NCBI RefSeq assembly: GCF_003311635.1
Contig: NZ_QEXL01000005.1
Location: forward strand, 122,288 to 186,201
DNA length: 63,914 bases
Reading direction: 5' to 3'
Origin: Novacetimonas cocois
GTDB lineage: Bacteria > Pseudomonadota > Alphaproteobacteria > Acetobacterales > Acetobacteraceae
The position numbers and the translations under genes were made by a program. The notes beneath the pieces are model-generated. The model was given only the letters and a program-made list of their open reading frames with translations, was not told where the DNA came from and did no database searches. Position 1 is the first letter of the stretch. Each line of letters begins with the position of its first letter. Shown here piece after piece: positions 26,719 through 34,545 of the stretch.

Positions 26719-27704
26719 ACAGGGCGCCCCTGATGTCCGTCCGGGACCTGAGCGTCGGGTTTGCCACCCATCGCCCCCTATTCGGCCGCTCTGCCACCAA
26801 TGTTCAAGCATTGAGCAAAGTGTCGTTCGATATCCATGCGGGCGAGATTGTGGGAATCGTAGGCGAGTCAGGATCGGGAAAGACCACGATCGGGCGATGC
26901 ATGGTGCGCCTGCAGCGCCCGACAGGGGGAAGGGTCGAATTCGAAGGACATGATATCCATGCCCTGAGCGGGACGGACCTGAACTGGTACCGCCGGCAGG
27001 TGCAGATGATCTTTCAGGATCCCGCCGCCAGCCTCAACCCGCGCCTGCGGGTCGTGGATATCGTCGCCGAAGGGCTGGAAATCCACCGGATTGGCAATCG
27101 CGACAGCCGGCGTAAAACCGTGGTCGAACTGCTGGCGGCGGTGGGGCTGGGCGAGGATGCCCTGACCCGCTTCGCCCATGAGTTTTCCGGCGGGCAGAGG
27201 CAGCGCATTGGCATCGCCCGCGCCATGGCGCTCAGGCCACAGCTGATTGTCGCCGATGAACCGGTTTCAGCGCTTGATGTCTCGGTTCAGGCAAAGGTCA
27301 TCAACCTGCTGCGGGAATTACGCGTGCGGATGGATCTGGCGATGGCCTTCGTGTCGCATGACCTGCCGACCGTCATGTTCCTGTGCGACCGGCTTGTCAT
27401 CATGTACCTTGGCCGGGTCATGGAAATCGCGCCGGTCCGGGCATTCCGCGAACAGCCCTATCATCCCTATTCACGTTCGCTGATGTCACTGGTTCCCGGT
27501 CTGGGCGGGGGACATTCTCCTGCCGCGCGGCGTCCGTCCACGATCCCGCCTGCCACGCAATCCCATCACGAAGGGTGCGCCTTTCGCGGTCGCTGCCCAT
27601 ATGCGGTGGCGGACTGCGCGGTTGTCACCCCACCCTTGCGTCAGGTCACGCCGACACGTCAGGTCGCGTGCCTGCGGCCGGAGATATTTCATGATCCGTG
27701 TTGA
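26715..27704 (+). CDS. ABC transporter ATP-binding protein, DppF/OppF type
   Basis: A 329-residue ATPase beginning [16 protein letters not shown]. Walker A is GESGSGKTT (about 53-61), the signature FSGGQRQRIG (about 157-166), and Walker B LIVADEPVSALD. The C-terminal Cys-containing tail (GCAFRGRCPYAVADC) is present. Its ATG overlaps the DppD stop (ATGA), so the long upstream extension open in this frame is not coding. Confidence 0.93.
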   Translation: MNRAPLMSVRDLSVGFATHRPLFGRSATNVQALSKVSFDIHAGEIVGIVGESGSGKTTIGRCMVRLQRPTGGRVEFEGHDIHALSGTDLNWYRRQVQMIFQDPAASLNPRLRVVDIVAEGLEIHRIGNRDSRRKTVVELLAAVGLGEDALTRFAHEFSGGQRQRIGIARAMALRPQLIVADEPVSALDVSVQAKVINLLRELRVRMDLAMAFVSHDLPTVMFLCDRLVIMYLGRVMEIAPVRAFREQPYHPYSRSLMSLVPGLGGGHSPAARRPSTIPPATQSHHEGCAFRGRCPYAVADCAVVTPPLRQVTPTRQVACLRPEIFHDPC

Positions 27705-28413
27705 AATCTGTGTCGAAACCCCGCAGGGCATAGCCGCCGCCAATGCCGCCGGGGCGGACAGGATCGAACTGTGCGCCTCCCTCGATGTCGGGGGGCTGAC
27801 GCCCAGCCTTGGGCTGATGCGATGCGCCGCGCGGGGAGAGATCCCGGCAATGGCGATGATCCGTCCCCGTGGGGGGACGTTCATGTTCGATCATGATGAA
27901 ACCGCCGTGATGATCGACGATATCCACGCGGCGCGTGATGCCGGCCTGTCGGGGGTCGTGCTGGGGGCGATGCGGCCCGATGGGGGGCTTGACCGCGAAC
28001 TGCTGTTGCGTCTGTCCGATCATTGCGCGGGAATGGAGCGTACCCTGCACCGGGTTTTCGATCTGGTGAAAGATCCCTTCGCGGAACTGGAATTTGCGAT
28101 TGCGGCGGGTTTTACCCGTATCCTGACCTCCGGACAGCAACCCGGCGCGCCAGAAGGGGAAAAGTGCCTTGCCCGCCTCCGCCGGCAGGCCGGGGAGCGC
28201 ATCGTCATCCTCGCCGGCAGCGGGATCAACGCGGGTAACGTCCGACAGCTTGTCAGCAGCACGGGGGTGAGGGAAGTGCATGCATCGTGCAGGAAACCCC
28301 GGTCGTGCTCAGGCAATGATGCTTTCGGTTTTGGGTCTATGCCTGCCGAAACGGACGCCGATGCCATTCGCGCCCTGCTGGTGGCGGCGCGAAACATGGC
28401 GCAGGGGGGCTGA
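27691..28413 (+). CDS. cutC: CutC family protein
   Basis: A 240-residue TIM-barrel protein beginning MIRVEICVETPQGIAAANAA, with GADRIELCASLDVGGLTPS at about 21-39 and IRPRGGTFMFD at about 55-65, the usual CutC signature. CutC was linked to copper homeostasis in E. coli, but that assignment is disputed and the biochemical role is unsettled. It overlaps the DppF gene by 14 bases. CutC next to sugar-amino transporters recurs in other genomes and hints at a carbohydrate-related role, which is inference. The stop is only 3 bases from the convergent DMT transporter stop. Confidence 0.88.
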   Translation: MIRVEICVETPQGIAAANAAGADRIELCASLDVGGLTPSLGLMRCAARGEIPAMAMIRPRGGTFMFDHDETAVMIDDIHAARDAGLSGVVLGAMRPDGGLDRELLLRLSDHCAGMERTLHRVFDLVKDPFAELEFAIAAGFTRILTSGQQPGAPEGEKCLARLRRQAGERIVILAGSGINAGNVRQLVSSTGVREVHASCRKPRSCSGNDAFGFGSMPAETDADAIRALLVAARNMAQGG

Positions 28414-28416
28414 GGG

Positions 28417-29343
28417 CTATTGCGCAGTGCCCTGCATGCGATATCTGGCCGCGTGGCGTTCCCTTAAGGCCAGTTCCTCATATTTGATACGCTGGCGCAT
28501 CCAGTTCAGCATGCCGGAAAAGGTCACGACTGTGATGCCCACGAAGGTCCAGCCATCAAGGGACTGATGAAACAGGAAATAGCTGAAGGCCACGGCCCAC
28601 AGCATCTGGCTGTACTGCGGAAGTGCGACGCGGTTGGCGGGCGCGCGTGCGGTCGCCATCATCATCAGAAGCTGCCCCAGCGCCGCCAGGAACCCGTATC
28701 CGAACAGAAAGAACCATGTTTTCAGCCCGTGGGGCCAGTGGGCATGGCCCAGCATCAGCAGCCCGTCACCCACCAGGGGTCCGAAAAGGCTGGATCCGAA
28801 CAGGGAAAGGCGCGGGGTATTCGTCCCCGCCAGCCGGTAGGCGATCACCCCCACCGCGTTCGCCACCGCCGCGACCAGGGCGCACAGATGTCCCAGATGA
28901 AGCGCGCGCATGCCCGGCCGCAGGACAATCAGGACCCCGACGAACCCCAGGATGACCGACGCCCACGCCCATGGCGAAACCTTCTCCTTCAGCAGGCCGA
29001 CGGACAGGATGGTTACAAAAAGCGGCATGAGGAACATCAGCGAGAGGGCTTCGGGCATGGGCAGAAGCATGAAGGCCTCCACGCTGGCGGCCGTCGCGAC
29101 GAACGTGGCTATTGCCCGCACCATCCACATGGCCGGACGCTGGGGGGAGAATATGTCCAGATAGGACTCATCCTTCTTGCGGATGAAGGGAATGATCAGG
29201 AAACCGAAGACACCGCCGGAAAATGCGACCTCAAAGGGATCAAGCTGACCGGCCAGCAGCTTTGAATAGGCATCGCTGATTGAAAATGATGAAAATGCCG
29301 CGAAAGCCAGCATCATACCGGAAGAGAGAAAGGACATTTTCAT
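28417..29343 (-). CDS. DMT-superfamily (EamA) transporter
   Basis: A 308-residue membrane protein with about ten hydrophobic helices in two EamA repeats. The first begins MMLAFAAFSSFSISDAYSKLL with the GVFGFLIIPFI loop; the second includes LGHLCALVAAVANAVGVIAYR. The drug/metabolite exporter family moves metabolites outward, but no substrate can be assigned. The start is ambiguous among GTG 29352 and ATGs 29343 and 29337. It is transcribed alone, convergent to CutC. Confidence 0.85.
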   Translation of the reverse strand: MKMSFLSSGMMLAFAAFSSFSISDAYSKLLAGQLDPFEVAFSGGVFGFLIIPFIRKKDESYLDIFSPQRPAMWMVRAIATFVATAASVEAFMLLPMPEALSLMFLMPLFVTILSVGLLKEKVSPWAWASVILGFVGVLIVLRPGMRALHLGHLCALVAAVANAVGVIAYRLAGTNTPRLSLFGSSLFGPLVGDGLLMLGHAHWPHGLKTWFFLFGYGFLAALGQLLMMMATARAPANRVALPQYSQMLWAVAFSYFLFHQSLDGWTFVGITVVTFSGMLNWMRQRIKYEELALRERHAARYRMQGTAQ

Positions 29344-29530
29344 CTGCTTCACCCACGTAATATTCCCAGACGGGAATTACGGTGAAGCATATTCCAGAAC
29401 CAGTGCTGTCATGCAATCCCTGCCATGCAGGAAGGGACCTCATGTCGTCTGTCGTTTTTAAATTCCACGGAAGACGTGCCCGCAAATAAATGATTGATAA
29501 AAAATCACAAAAGTGGCCGGATACCGCCAT

Positions 29531-29605
29531 TTTCAAAAAGGCGACGTCCCGTGGGGCTTTTTTCCAAAAAGCTTCACCAGAAGCATCTTCATGGGATCGC
29601 AGGGT
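29531..29605 (+). repeat. Dispersed intergenic repeat, copy 1
   Basis: Core: TTTTTTCCAAAAAGCTTCACC followed by AGAAGCATCTTCATGGGAT and GCAGGG, preceded by TTTCAAAAAGGCGACGTCCC. The same order of blocks recurs at 38241-38319 (opposite strand), 63065-63147, and weakly at 45325-45378. The blocks can form an imperfect A/T hairpin. No ORF is inside. Confidence 0.65.
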
Positions 29606-29670
29606 TTTCGTGCGCGATTTCTGAAATGCTCTTCAAGACAATCAGGATATATGGATGCTGATAATAATAA

Positions 29671-29700
29671 CCCCTGCCACCCATGAAAGGATGGCAGGGG
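29671..29700 (-). terminator. Hairpin downstream of small membrane protein gene
   Basis: Perfect 9-base arms CCCCTGCCA (29671-29679) and TGGCAGGGG (29692-29700) with a 12-base loop, just past the stop of the minus-strand gene at 29728. On that strand it is followed by the T-rich TTATTATTATC, consistent with intrinsic termination. Confidence 0.75.
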
Positions 29701-29727
29701 CATGACAGGCTATATTCTGACGGCAGG

Positions 29728-29979
29728 TCAGTCCGCAGACTTGCGACCGAAAATATAACTCGCCACCGAGGCCGCCGCCAGTATCAGCAGTCCGTAAACC
29801 TTGCACGAGGTCGGAATCTTGTTTTCATGAAGCGTGACCTCGCCCTTCAGTCCGGCAAGGTGTTCCGAAATCTGCTTGTGCAGGTCGGCCTTATGCTGAT
29901 GGAGGGATTTTTCCAGATGCTTCGTGATGTCCTGAAGGTCTTCCGGGCTCAGTTTCCGTAGGTTTTCAGCAGCGCTCAT
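29728..29979 (-). CDS. Small C-terminally anchored membrane protein, unknown function
   Basis: An 83-residue protein I do not recognise. Residues 1-50 are charged and predicted helical (LSPEDLQDITKHLEKSLHQH, KADLHKQISEHLAGLKGEV), with amphipathic spacing suggesting a coiled coil. Residues 58-76 are hydrophobic (VYGLLILAAASVASYIFG), a single helix followed by a short basic tail. It has its own terminator. The layout (soluble helical part plus C-terminal anchor) recalls small DUF883/ElaB-like membrane proteins, but the family match is not secure. Confidence 0.6.
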   Translation of the reverse strand: MSAAENLRKLSPEDLQDITKHLEKSLHQHKADLHKQISEHLAGLKGEVTLHENKIPTSCKVYGLLILAAASVASYIFGRKSAD

Positions 29980-30236
29980 GGTCCAGTTGATCCTGTTCTT
30001 GCTCGTTCGGTTCGCCCGTGGATTTATCGGGCGTCGCTTTCGATATTGGTCCCGCCTGACAGGATTTCAAGAAGGGGGCACCCGATCGTGGCCTGTCGAT
30101 GGCGCCGGATTTTTGCCCCGTCCCGGACGGGGCGGCATGGTCCGCATGGGGGAATGGCGCGATACGCTCTGGATAACAGGGGACGAACCGGCTAGAAACA
30201 GCGGGGTCAGGATCCGCAGACAGACGAGGCGATGCA

Positions 30237-30467
30237 TTGTTAGAGAAACTTCAGCAGATCAACGATGATCGTTCACTGATGGTGAATGTCGGGGTGTGCT
30301 TCTGCGTGATTGTCATGATGGGTCTGGGAAACCTGTTCTGCCGCTTCGTGCTGCATACCGACATGACCTATCTGATGCCATGGCTGCTGGCCGGCGTGGT
30401 CGCCTATTTCTTTGTCCCGTGCCTTGTCCTGTGGATCGCGACAGGCAGGCCGCCCGGAAAATCATGA
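30237..30467 (+). CDS. Small two-helix membrane protein, unknown function
   Basis: A 76-residue candidate. Residues 15-35 (MVNVGVCFCVIVMMGLGNLF) and 44-68 (YLMPWLLAGVVAYFFVPCLVLW) are strongly hydrophobic with a short polar link and charged ends, which is coherent for a real small membrane protein. The start is TTG, preceded by GACGAGG; no ATG is available in frame before the first helix, which weakens the call. I do not recognise a family. It is convergent with the GIN-domain gene. Confidence 0.45.
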   Translation: MLEKLQQINDDRSLMVNVGVCFCVIVMMGLGNLFCRFVLHTDMTYLMPWLLAGVVAYFFVPCLVLWIATGRPPGKS

Positions 30468-30503
30468 GGGAACACGATTTTCCGGTAACCGCCTGAAGCC
30501 GCG

Positions 30504-31295
30504 TTACATGGAAATCTTCTCGTCCTGTCCCTGATCGGCCGGCGGGGGCAGGGGACGCGACGTGTCGACATGCGCGGGCTTGCCGGCGGGCGGGACGGAA
30601 ACGGACCCGATGCCGTCAATCTGCTTGCTCAGCGATGCCGGCGCCTGCGTCAGCTTGACCGAACCCGCCCCGTCGATCGAAACGTTGGCATGGCCGGTCG
30701 GACCCGCCTTGACCGAACCCGCGCCATCGATGGAGGCATCCAGATCCGTCATCTGCATGGCCGCAAGGTCAATGGACCCTGCGCCATCCAGTGACAGCTT
30801 GACATTGTCGGCCCGTCCGTTCCCCTTGACGCTGGCCGCGCCATTTACCTCCAGCGTAAGGGTGGGTTGATGGTAATCATGTAAATACAGCGACCCAAAA
30901 CCATTGAATTTCAGGGTATTGAGTTCCGGCGCCGTGATGGTGACGGTCAGTTTCCTGCTGTGCCAGCCGAAATTGATATTATGGGTCAAGCTGTTGTTGA
31001 TGCCCAGGCTGTCCCCATCCAGCGTGACGGCACGCACCATGCGTTCCGATCCCGCGACGGTGATGCTGCTGAGCGGTCCCTGCTGATAGACCACGCGCGC
31101 CGGCAGGTCGATTTCCAGCACATGCCCGCCCTGCCACGGCAGGACACGGGTCTCGGCAGGTGAGGTGGTATCGTCATCCGCCACGTCAAACGTGAGGAAC
31201 GGAAAACCCATCGGCGCGCGGGACGATGCGACACCGAAACATGCAAGTGAAAGGGCGGCCCCGCCCACTGCGATCATTGTAATACCGCGGATCAT
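30504..31295 (-). CDS. GIN-domain (DUF2807) exported protein
   Basis: A 263-residue protein with an N-terminal signal-like helix (ITMIAVGGAALSLACFGVASS). The body is a right-handed beta-helix-like repeat of NGAASVKG, DGAGSIDL, DGAGSVKA, DGAGSVKL and DGIGSVSV (about residues 148-235), diagnostic for the GIN/DUF2807 domain once called a putative autotransporter adhesin. The C-terminus is Pro-rich. Genes of this type often follow PadR-DUF1700 pairs, exactly as here, suggesting an envelope-sensing or envelope-modifying operon; function is unproven. Confidence 0.8.
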   Translation of the reverse strand: MIRGITMIAVGGAALSLACFGVASSRAPMGFPFLTFDVADDDTTSPAETRVLPWQGGHVLEIDLPARVVYQQGPLSSITVAGSERMVRAVTLDGDSLGINNSLTHNINFGWHSRKLTVTITAPELNTLKFNGFGSLYLHDYHQPTLTLEVNGAASVKGNGRADNVKLSLDGAGSIDLAAMQMTDLDASIDGAGSVKAGPTGHANVSIDGAGSVKLTQAPASLSKQIDGIGSVSVPPAGKPAHVDTSRPLPPPADQGQDEKISM

Positions 31296-31313
31296 GACTG
31301 TAATTCCTTACGA

Positions 31314-31883
31314 TCAGGCAGGAAGAGAGGGTGCTATCAGTCGATAGTGCGCGCGACCGTAGCGGACGAGGAGATTGACCATTCCAATGGTGAAGAGAAC
31401 ACACATCGCCATGAGCGACGCGCCGCCACTTGCCGTTCCCAGGCTGACCAGCAGGCTCTGAAGCCAGTCGCCGCCAAAGGGGCCGATGTTGACGATCGCC
31501 AGCGGCAGGAGAAGGCTGCCGACCAGGCAGAAGGCGATTCCGACAAGGAAGAATGCCAGGTCCAGCGCGGCCAGCGCCAACAGGACCGGCAGCACGATCA
31601 GAAGGTCGAGTGCCGCCAGACCGAATACCCCCACGATCGCGCCCAGCGCGTTCGTCAGGCTCCGCTCGTCCTCCCATCGGCGCAGCCCCGTTTCGGCCCG
31701 CAATTCACGGGCCAGCCGCACCGGGTCGCCCAGGCCGGCGGCAATATCGCTGTCGGACCGGCCCTGTGCCTGTCCCTCATCAAAATGTGCTTCGTACTCA
31801 GAAAGAATATCATCAGCCACATGGCGCGGCAGGCCCTTCAGGCTGGCGCGCAACTGGTCAAGGAACATCTGTCTGCTGTTCAT
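31314..31883 (-). CDS. DUF1700 family membrane protein
   Basis: A 189-residue protein. The N-terminal HAAS-like helical part (FLDQLRASLKGLPRHVADDI, LSEYEAHFDEGQAQGRSDSD, AAGLGDPVRLARELRAE) is typical of DUF1700, followed by three or four hydrophobic segments from about residue 78 onward. Family members act as membrane partners of PadR regulators; an anti-sigma-like or sensing role is often proposed. Its start overlaps the PadR stop (ATGA) and it precedes the GIN-domain gene by 18 bases. Confidence 0.85.
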   Translation of the reverse strand: MNSRQMFLDQLRASLKGLPRHVADDILSEYEAHFDEGQAQGRSDSDIAAGLGDPVRLARELRAETGLRRWEDERSLTNALGAIVGVFGLAALDLLIVLPVLLALAALDLAFFLVGIAFCLVGSLLLPLAIVNIGPFGGDWLQSLLVSLGTASGGASLMAMCVLFTIGMVNLLVRYGRAHYRLIAPSLPA

Positions 31884-32302
31884 GGCCGTATGTTCCCGGT
31901 GTTTTTCTGCACGGTGAGCGAGGTTGTCCCGCTCGTGTCTGCGGGTGAAGAGGAAGACGGTTCAGTGGTCGTGTCGGATGCGGGTGGCGCGTCAAGGATG
32001 GCGGACACCGCGCGGGTAAAGGTGGTCCATGCCGTGCGCTGTGCACGCAGGCTTTCATGTCCCTTTTCCGTCAGGGCATAGTATTTTCGCGGCGGACCGG
32101 ACGATGATTCCACAAAATACGTGGAAACAAGGCCATCTTTCTGCATCCGCCGCATAAGGGGATAGATGGTGCCTTCGCCCATCTCTATCGCCTCGGACAG
32201 TCGGCTTGCGATGTCATAGCCGTAGGAATCGGCCTGCGACAGCAGGGCCAGCACGCACAGCTCCAGCACGCCTTTCTTGAATTGAACAAGGTTTGGTTCC
32301 AC
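31880..32302 (-). CDS. PadR family transcriptional regulator
   Basis: A 140-residue regulator. The PadR winged HTH fills residues 1-85: KGVLELCVLALLSQADSYGY, EGTIYPLMRRMQKDGLVSTY and PPRKYYALTEKGHESL. A flexible Ser/Thr/Pro-rich tail follows. The start is GTG at 32302 with GGAAAGG just upstream. It is first gene of the PadR-DUF1700-GIN operon and is the likely binder of the inverted repeat at 32376-32421, giving autorepression. Confidence 0.9.
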   Translation of the reverse strand: MEPNLVQFKKGVLELCVLALLSQADSYGYDIASRLSEAIEMGEGTIYPLMRRMQKDGLVSTYFVESSSGPPRKYYALTEKGHESLRAQRTAWTTFTRAVSAILDAPPASDTTTEPSSSSPADTSGTTSLTVQKNTGNIRP

Positions 32303-32375
32303 GGCCTTTCCAGTTTTCAGACCGTTCGCACACCCTTTTCAGGGACGTCCGATTCCGGTTCGTAAGCATCCATAG

Positions 32376-32421
32376 ACAGCTACCTTATATCCATAGGAAC
32401 AATGCATTGCAAGGTAGCTGT
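32376..32421. promoter_or_regulatory. 11-base inverted repeat before PadR operon
   Basis: ACAGCTACCTT (32376-32386) and AAGGTAGCTGT (32411-32421) are exact reverse complements separated by 24 AT-rich bases, centred about 95 bases upstream of the PadR start. PadR operators are commonly inverted or split repeats near their own promoters. The rest of the 32303-32607 gap shows nothing else clear. Confidence 0.6.
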
Positions 32422-32607
32422 TTTAAAATCCGTGCTTGGCAATCAACGCATTGCAATAAAAGGATATTTTTATGGAATTCACTTCCGTTTCCCGATTCCA
32501 TTCGATGATGGAGGTGCCCTGTGGTTGATCCTTCAGGACGCCGCGCCACTACATGGGACGCATGCAGGGGCTTTCCCACGGGGCGGGCAGATGCTTAATC
32601 TGCTTAG

Positions 32608-34545
32608 ATGAAACCGGTTCCCACAGGTAGTTCCCCCATTCGCCGCCTGCGCAGGCCAGGAGTGAGCGTCCCCATGCTGATGCTGGCTGCCCTGTCGGCA
32701 TGCGCCGGTCCTGTCAGCGTGCGGCAGGTCTCTCTCGTGGAAAGCTATCGCGACACGTCGCGCAGCGCGCTGCAGGGACATGGGCTGAGCAACGATACGC
32801 GGATCGTCCTGCGTCGGCATGGCCTGACGACGGACCATCCCGATCGCGCCATTGCCGTCCTGCGCGCGCAGGCGCGGGCGGATGACGAACTGGCGGACAT
32901 ATTGTTCGCGCTGTCGGAACTCAGCTACCGGCAGGGGTTGCGTCATCACAGGGCGGAAGATTTTCTTGCCGCCGCGATTTACGCCTATGCCTTTCTGCAG
33001 CCGGGGCAGGGGGATGGTCCCAGCGCGTATGATCCACGCTTCCGGCAGGCCGCCGACTTCTACAATCTTGGGCTGACGGCGGCTTTTCCCGCGCCCGTTT
33101 CCATTGTCACGCAAAACCGCGCCCTGCCGTTTGGGGATATCGCGCTTGTCGCCGATCCGACGCAACTGCGCTGGCATGGCCGTGTGCTGGAGGGGTTCCG
33201 TCCCACGGCCACGCTTGCCGTCCATGGTATCGGCAATGTCTATCGCACCCCCGGACTTGGCGAGGCCCTGACGGCGCGCGGACGGCCCGAAGGCGGCGCG
33301 TCCGATGCGAAAGAAGGCAGCCATCTGTTCGATGTTTCCAGCCGCATGCGCGTTCCCGCCAGCATGCTGCTGGAAATGGATGATCCGCGCGGGCAGGTGC
33401 TGACGGGTCATCTGCAGGGACGGCTGCTGCTGCGTGTCATGGATGACAGCAGCGCGGATGGTGTCCTTGCCCCCGCCGCGTATGACCAGACCGCCGCGCG
33501 TGCCCTGAGCCTGCGGGAGACGGCGTTATGGACCAAGGAATATCGCGGCTTTTTCGACGGCACCACCTATGACGGGACACAGCCGCGGCTGGTGGCCATG
33601 ACGCCGCATCGGCCGGGGAACATGCCGGTGGTATTCATTCACGGTACCGCGTCCAGCCCGTACCGCTGGGCCGGCATGGTCAATGACCTGCTGGAAAATC
33701 CGAAAATCCGCGATCATTTCGATTTCTGGTTTTTTTCCTATGCCACCAGTAATCCCATCCCGTATTCCGCATGGCAGCTGCGCCGGGCGATTACACAGGC
33801 GGTGGACAGCCTTGGCGGGGTAAAGGCCGATCCGGCGCTGGGACACATCACGCTGGTGGGACACAGCCAGGGCGGCCTGCTGGCGCGCATGCTGGTCATC
33901 AACCCCGGTGACAGGCTGTGGGATGGCACCGCGGGGCGGCCCCTTTCAGCCTTCCGTCTGAACGAGCGGACCCGGCAGCTGATTGAGGAAACGATGTTCC
34001 CCAGACCCATGCCGGAAATCCAGCGCGTGGTCTTTATCGCAACGCCACAGCACGGCAGCTATCTTGCCGGAATGTCGCTGGCGCAGATGGTCGGGGGAAT
34101 GGCGAGCCTGCCCCTGCGGGTCAGCGAAACGGCGCGTGAAATCGTAACCGGGGCGGGGGACAGCACGCATCCCGACAACCGGGTGCCACGACTGGGTAGC
34201 GTATATGCCATGTCCCCACGCAGCCCGTTCATGCGCACGCTGCCCACCATTCCCATCGTGCCGGGCGTGCATACCCATTCCATCATCCCGGTCTGTGGCA
34301 CGGGAAATCCGCTGTCGCGCGCCGATGACGGGGTGGTCTCGTATGCCAGCGCGCACATTCCGGGAGTGGATTCCGAACTCGTCGTCCGTCATTCGGAACA
34401 TTCCACGCAATCCAATCCCTTCACGATTGCAGAGGTGCAGCGCATCCTCCTGCTCCAGCTGGCGCAAAATCCGATGGATATCCGTCCAGCCCGTCCCGTT
34501 GTGGCCCGGCCTGCTCCGGCGCGACCTGTCGTGGCCACGCGATGA
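32608..34545 (+). CDS. Lipoprotein alpha/beta-hydrolase (lipase-like)
   Basis: A 645-residue protein. The N-terminus has a lipoprotein signal with lipobox LSAC at about residues 29-32 (MLMLAALSAC). A helical region of about 300 residues precedes the alpha/beta-hydrolase domain: PVVFIHGTASSPYRW (oxyanion region, about 344-358) and LVGHSQGGLLARM with nucleophile Ser420. His in a late HGSYL or HSEHS motif completes a possible triad. The C-terminus is a Pro/Ala-rich tail. It is probably anchored on a periplasm-facing membrane; the substrate is unknown. Its stop overlaps the start of the DUF4105 gene (ATGA). Confidence 0.82.
   Translation: MKPVPTGSSPIRRLRRPGVSVPMLMLAALSACAGPVSVRQVSLVESYRDTSRSALQGHGLSNDTRIVLRRHGLTTDHPDRAIAVLRAQARADDELADILFALSELSYRQGLRHHRAEDFLAAAIYAYAFLQPGQGDGPSAYDPRFRQAADFYNLGLTAAFPAPVSIVTQNRALPFGDIALVADPTQLRWHGRVLEGFRPTATLAVHGIGNVYRTPGLGEALTARGRPEGGASDAKEGSHLFDVSSRMRVPASMLLEMDDPRGQVLTGHLQGRLLLRVMDDSSADGVLAPAAYDQTAARALSLRETALWTKEYRGFFDGTTYDGTQPRLVAMTPHRPGNMPVVFIHGTASSPYRWAGMVNDLLENPKIRDHFDFWFFSYATSNPIPYSAWQLRRAITQAVDSLGGVKADPALGHITLVGHSQGGLLARMLVINPGDRLWDGTAGRPLSAFRLNERTRQLIEETMFPRPMPEIQRVVFIATPQHGSYLAGMSLAQMVGGMASLPLRVSETAREIVTGAGDSTHPDNRVPRLGSVYAMSPRSPFMRTLPTIPIVPGVHTHSIIPVCGTGNPLSRADDGVVSYASAHIPGVDSELVVRHSEHSTQSNPFTIAEVQRILLLQLAQNPMDIRPARPVVARPAPARPVVATR

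Larger units (their letters stand above)
29344..29727. other. Intergenic stretch with repeat and hairpin
   Basis: No coding region is supported. It contains one copy of the dispersed AT-rich repeat (29531-29605) and the hairpin at 29671-29700; both are listed separately. The remainder (about 29353-29530) shows nothing recognisable beyond the upstream region of the DMT gene. Confidence 0.5.
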
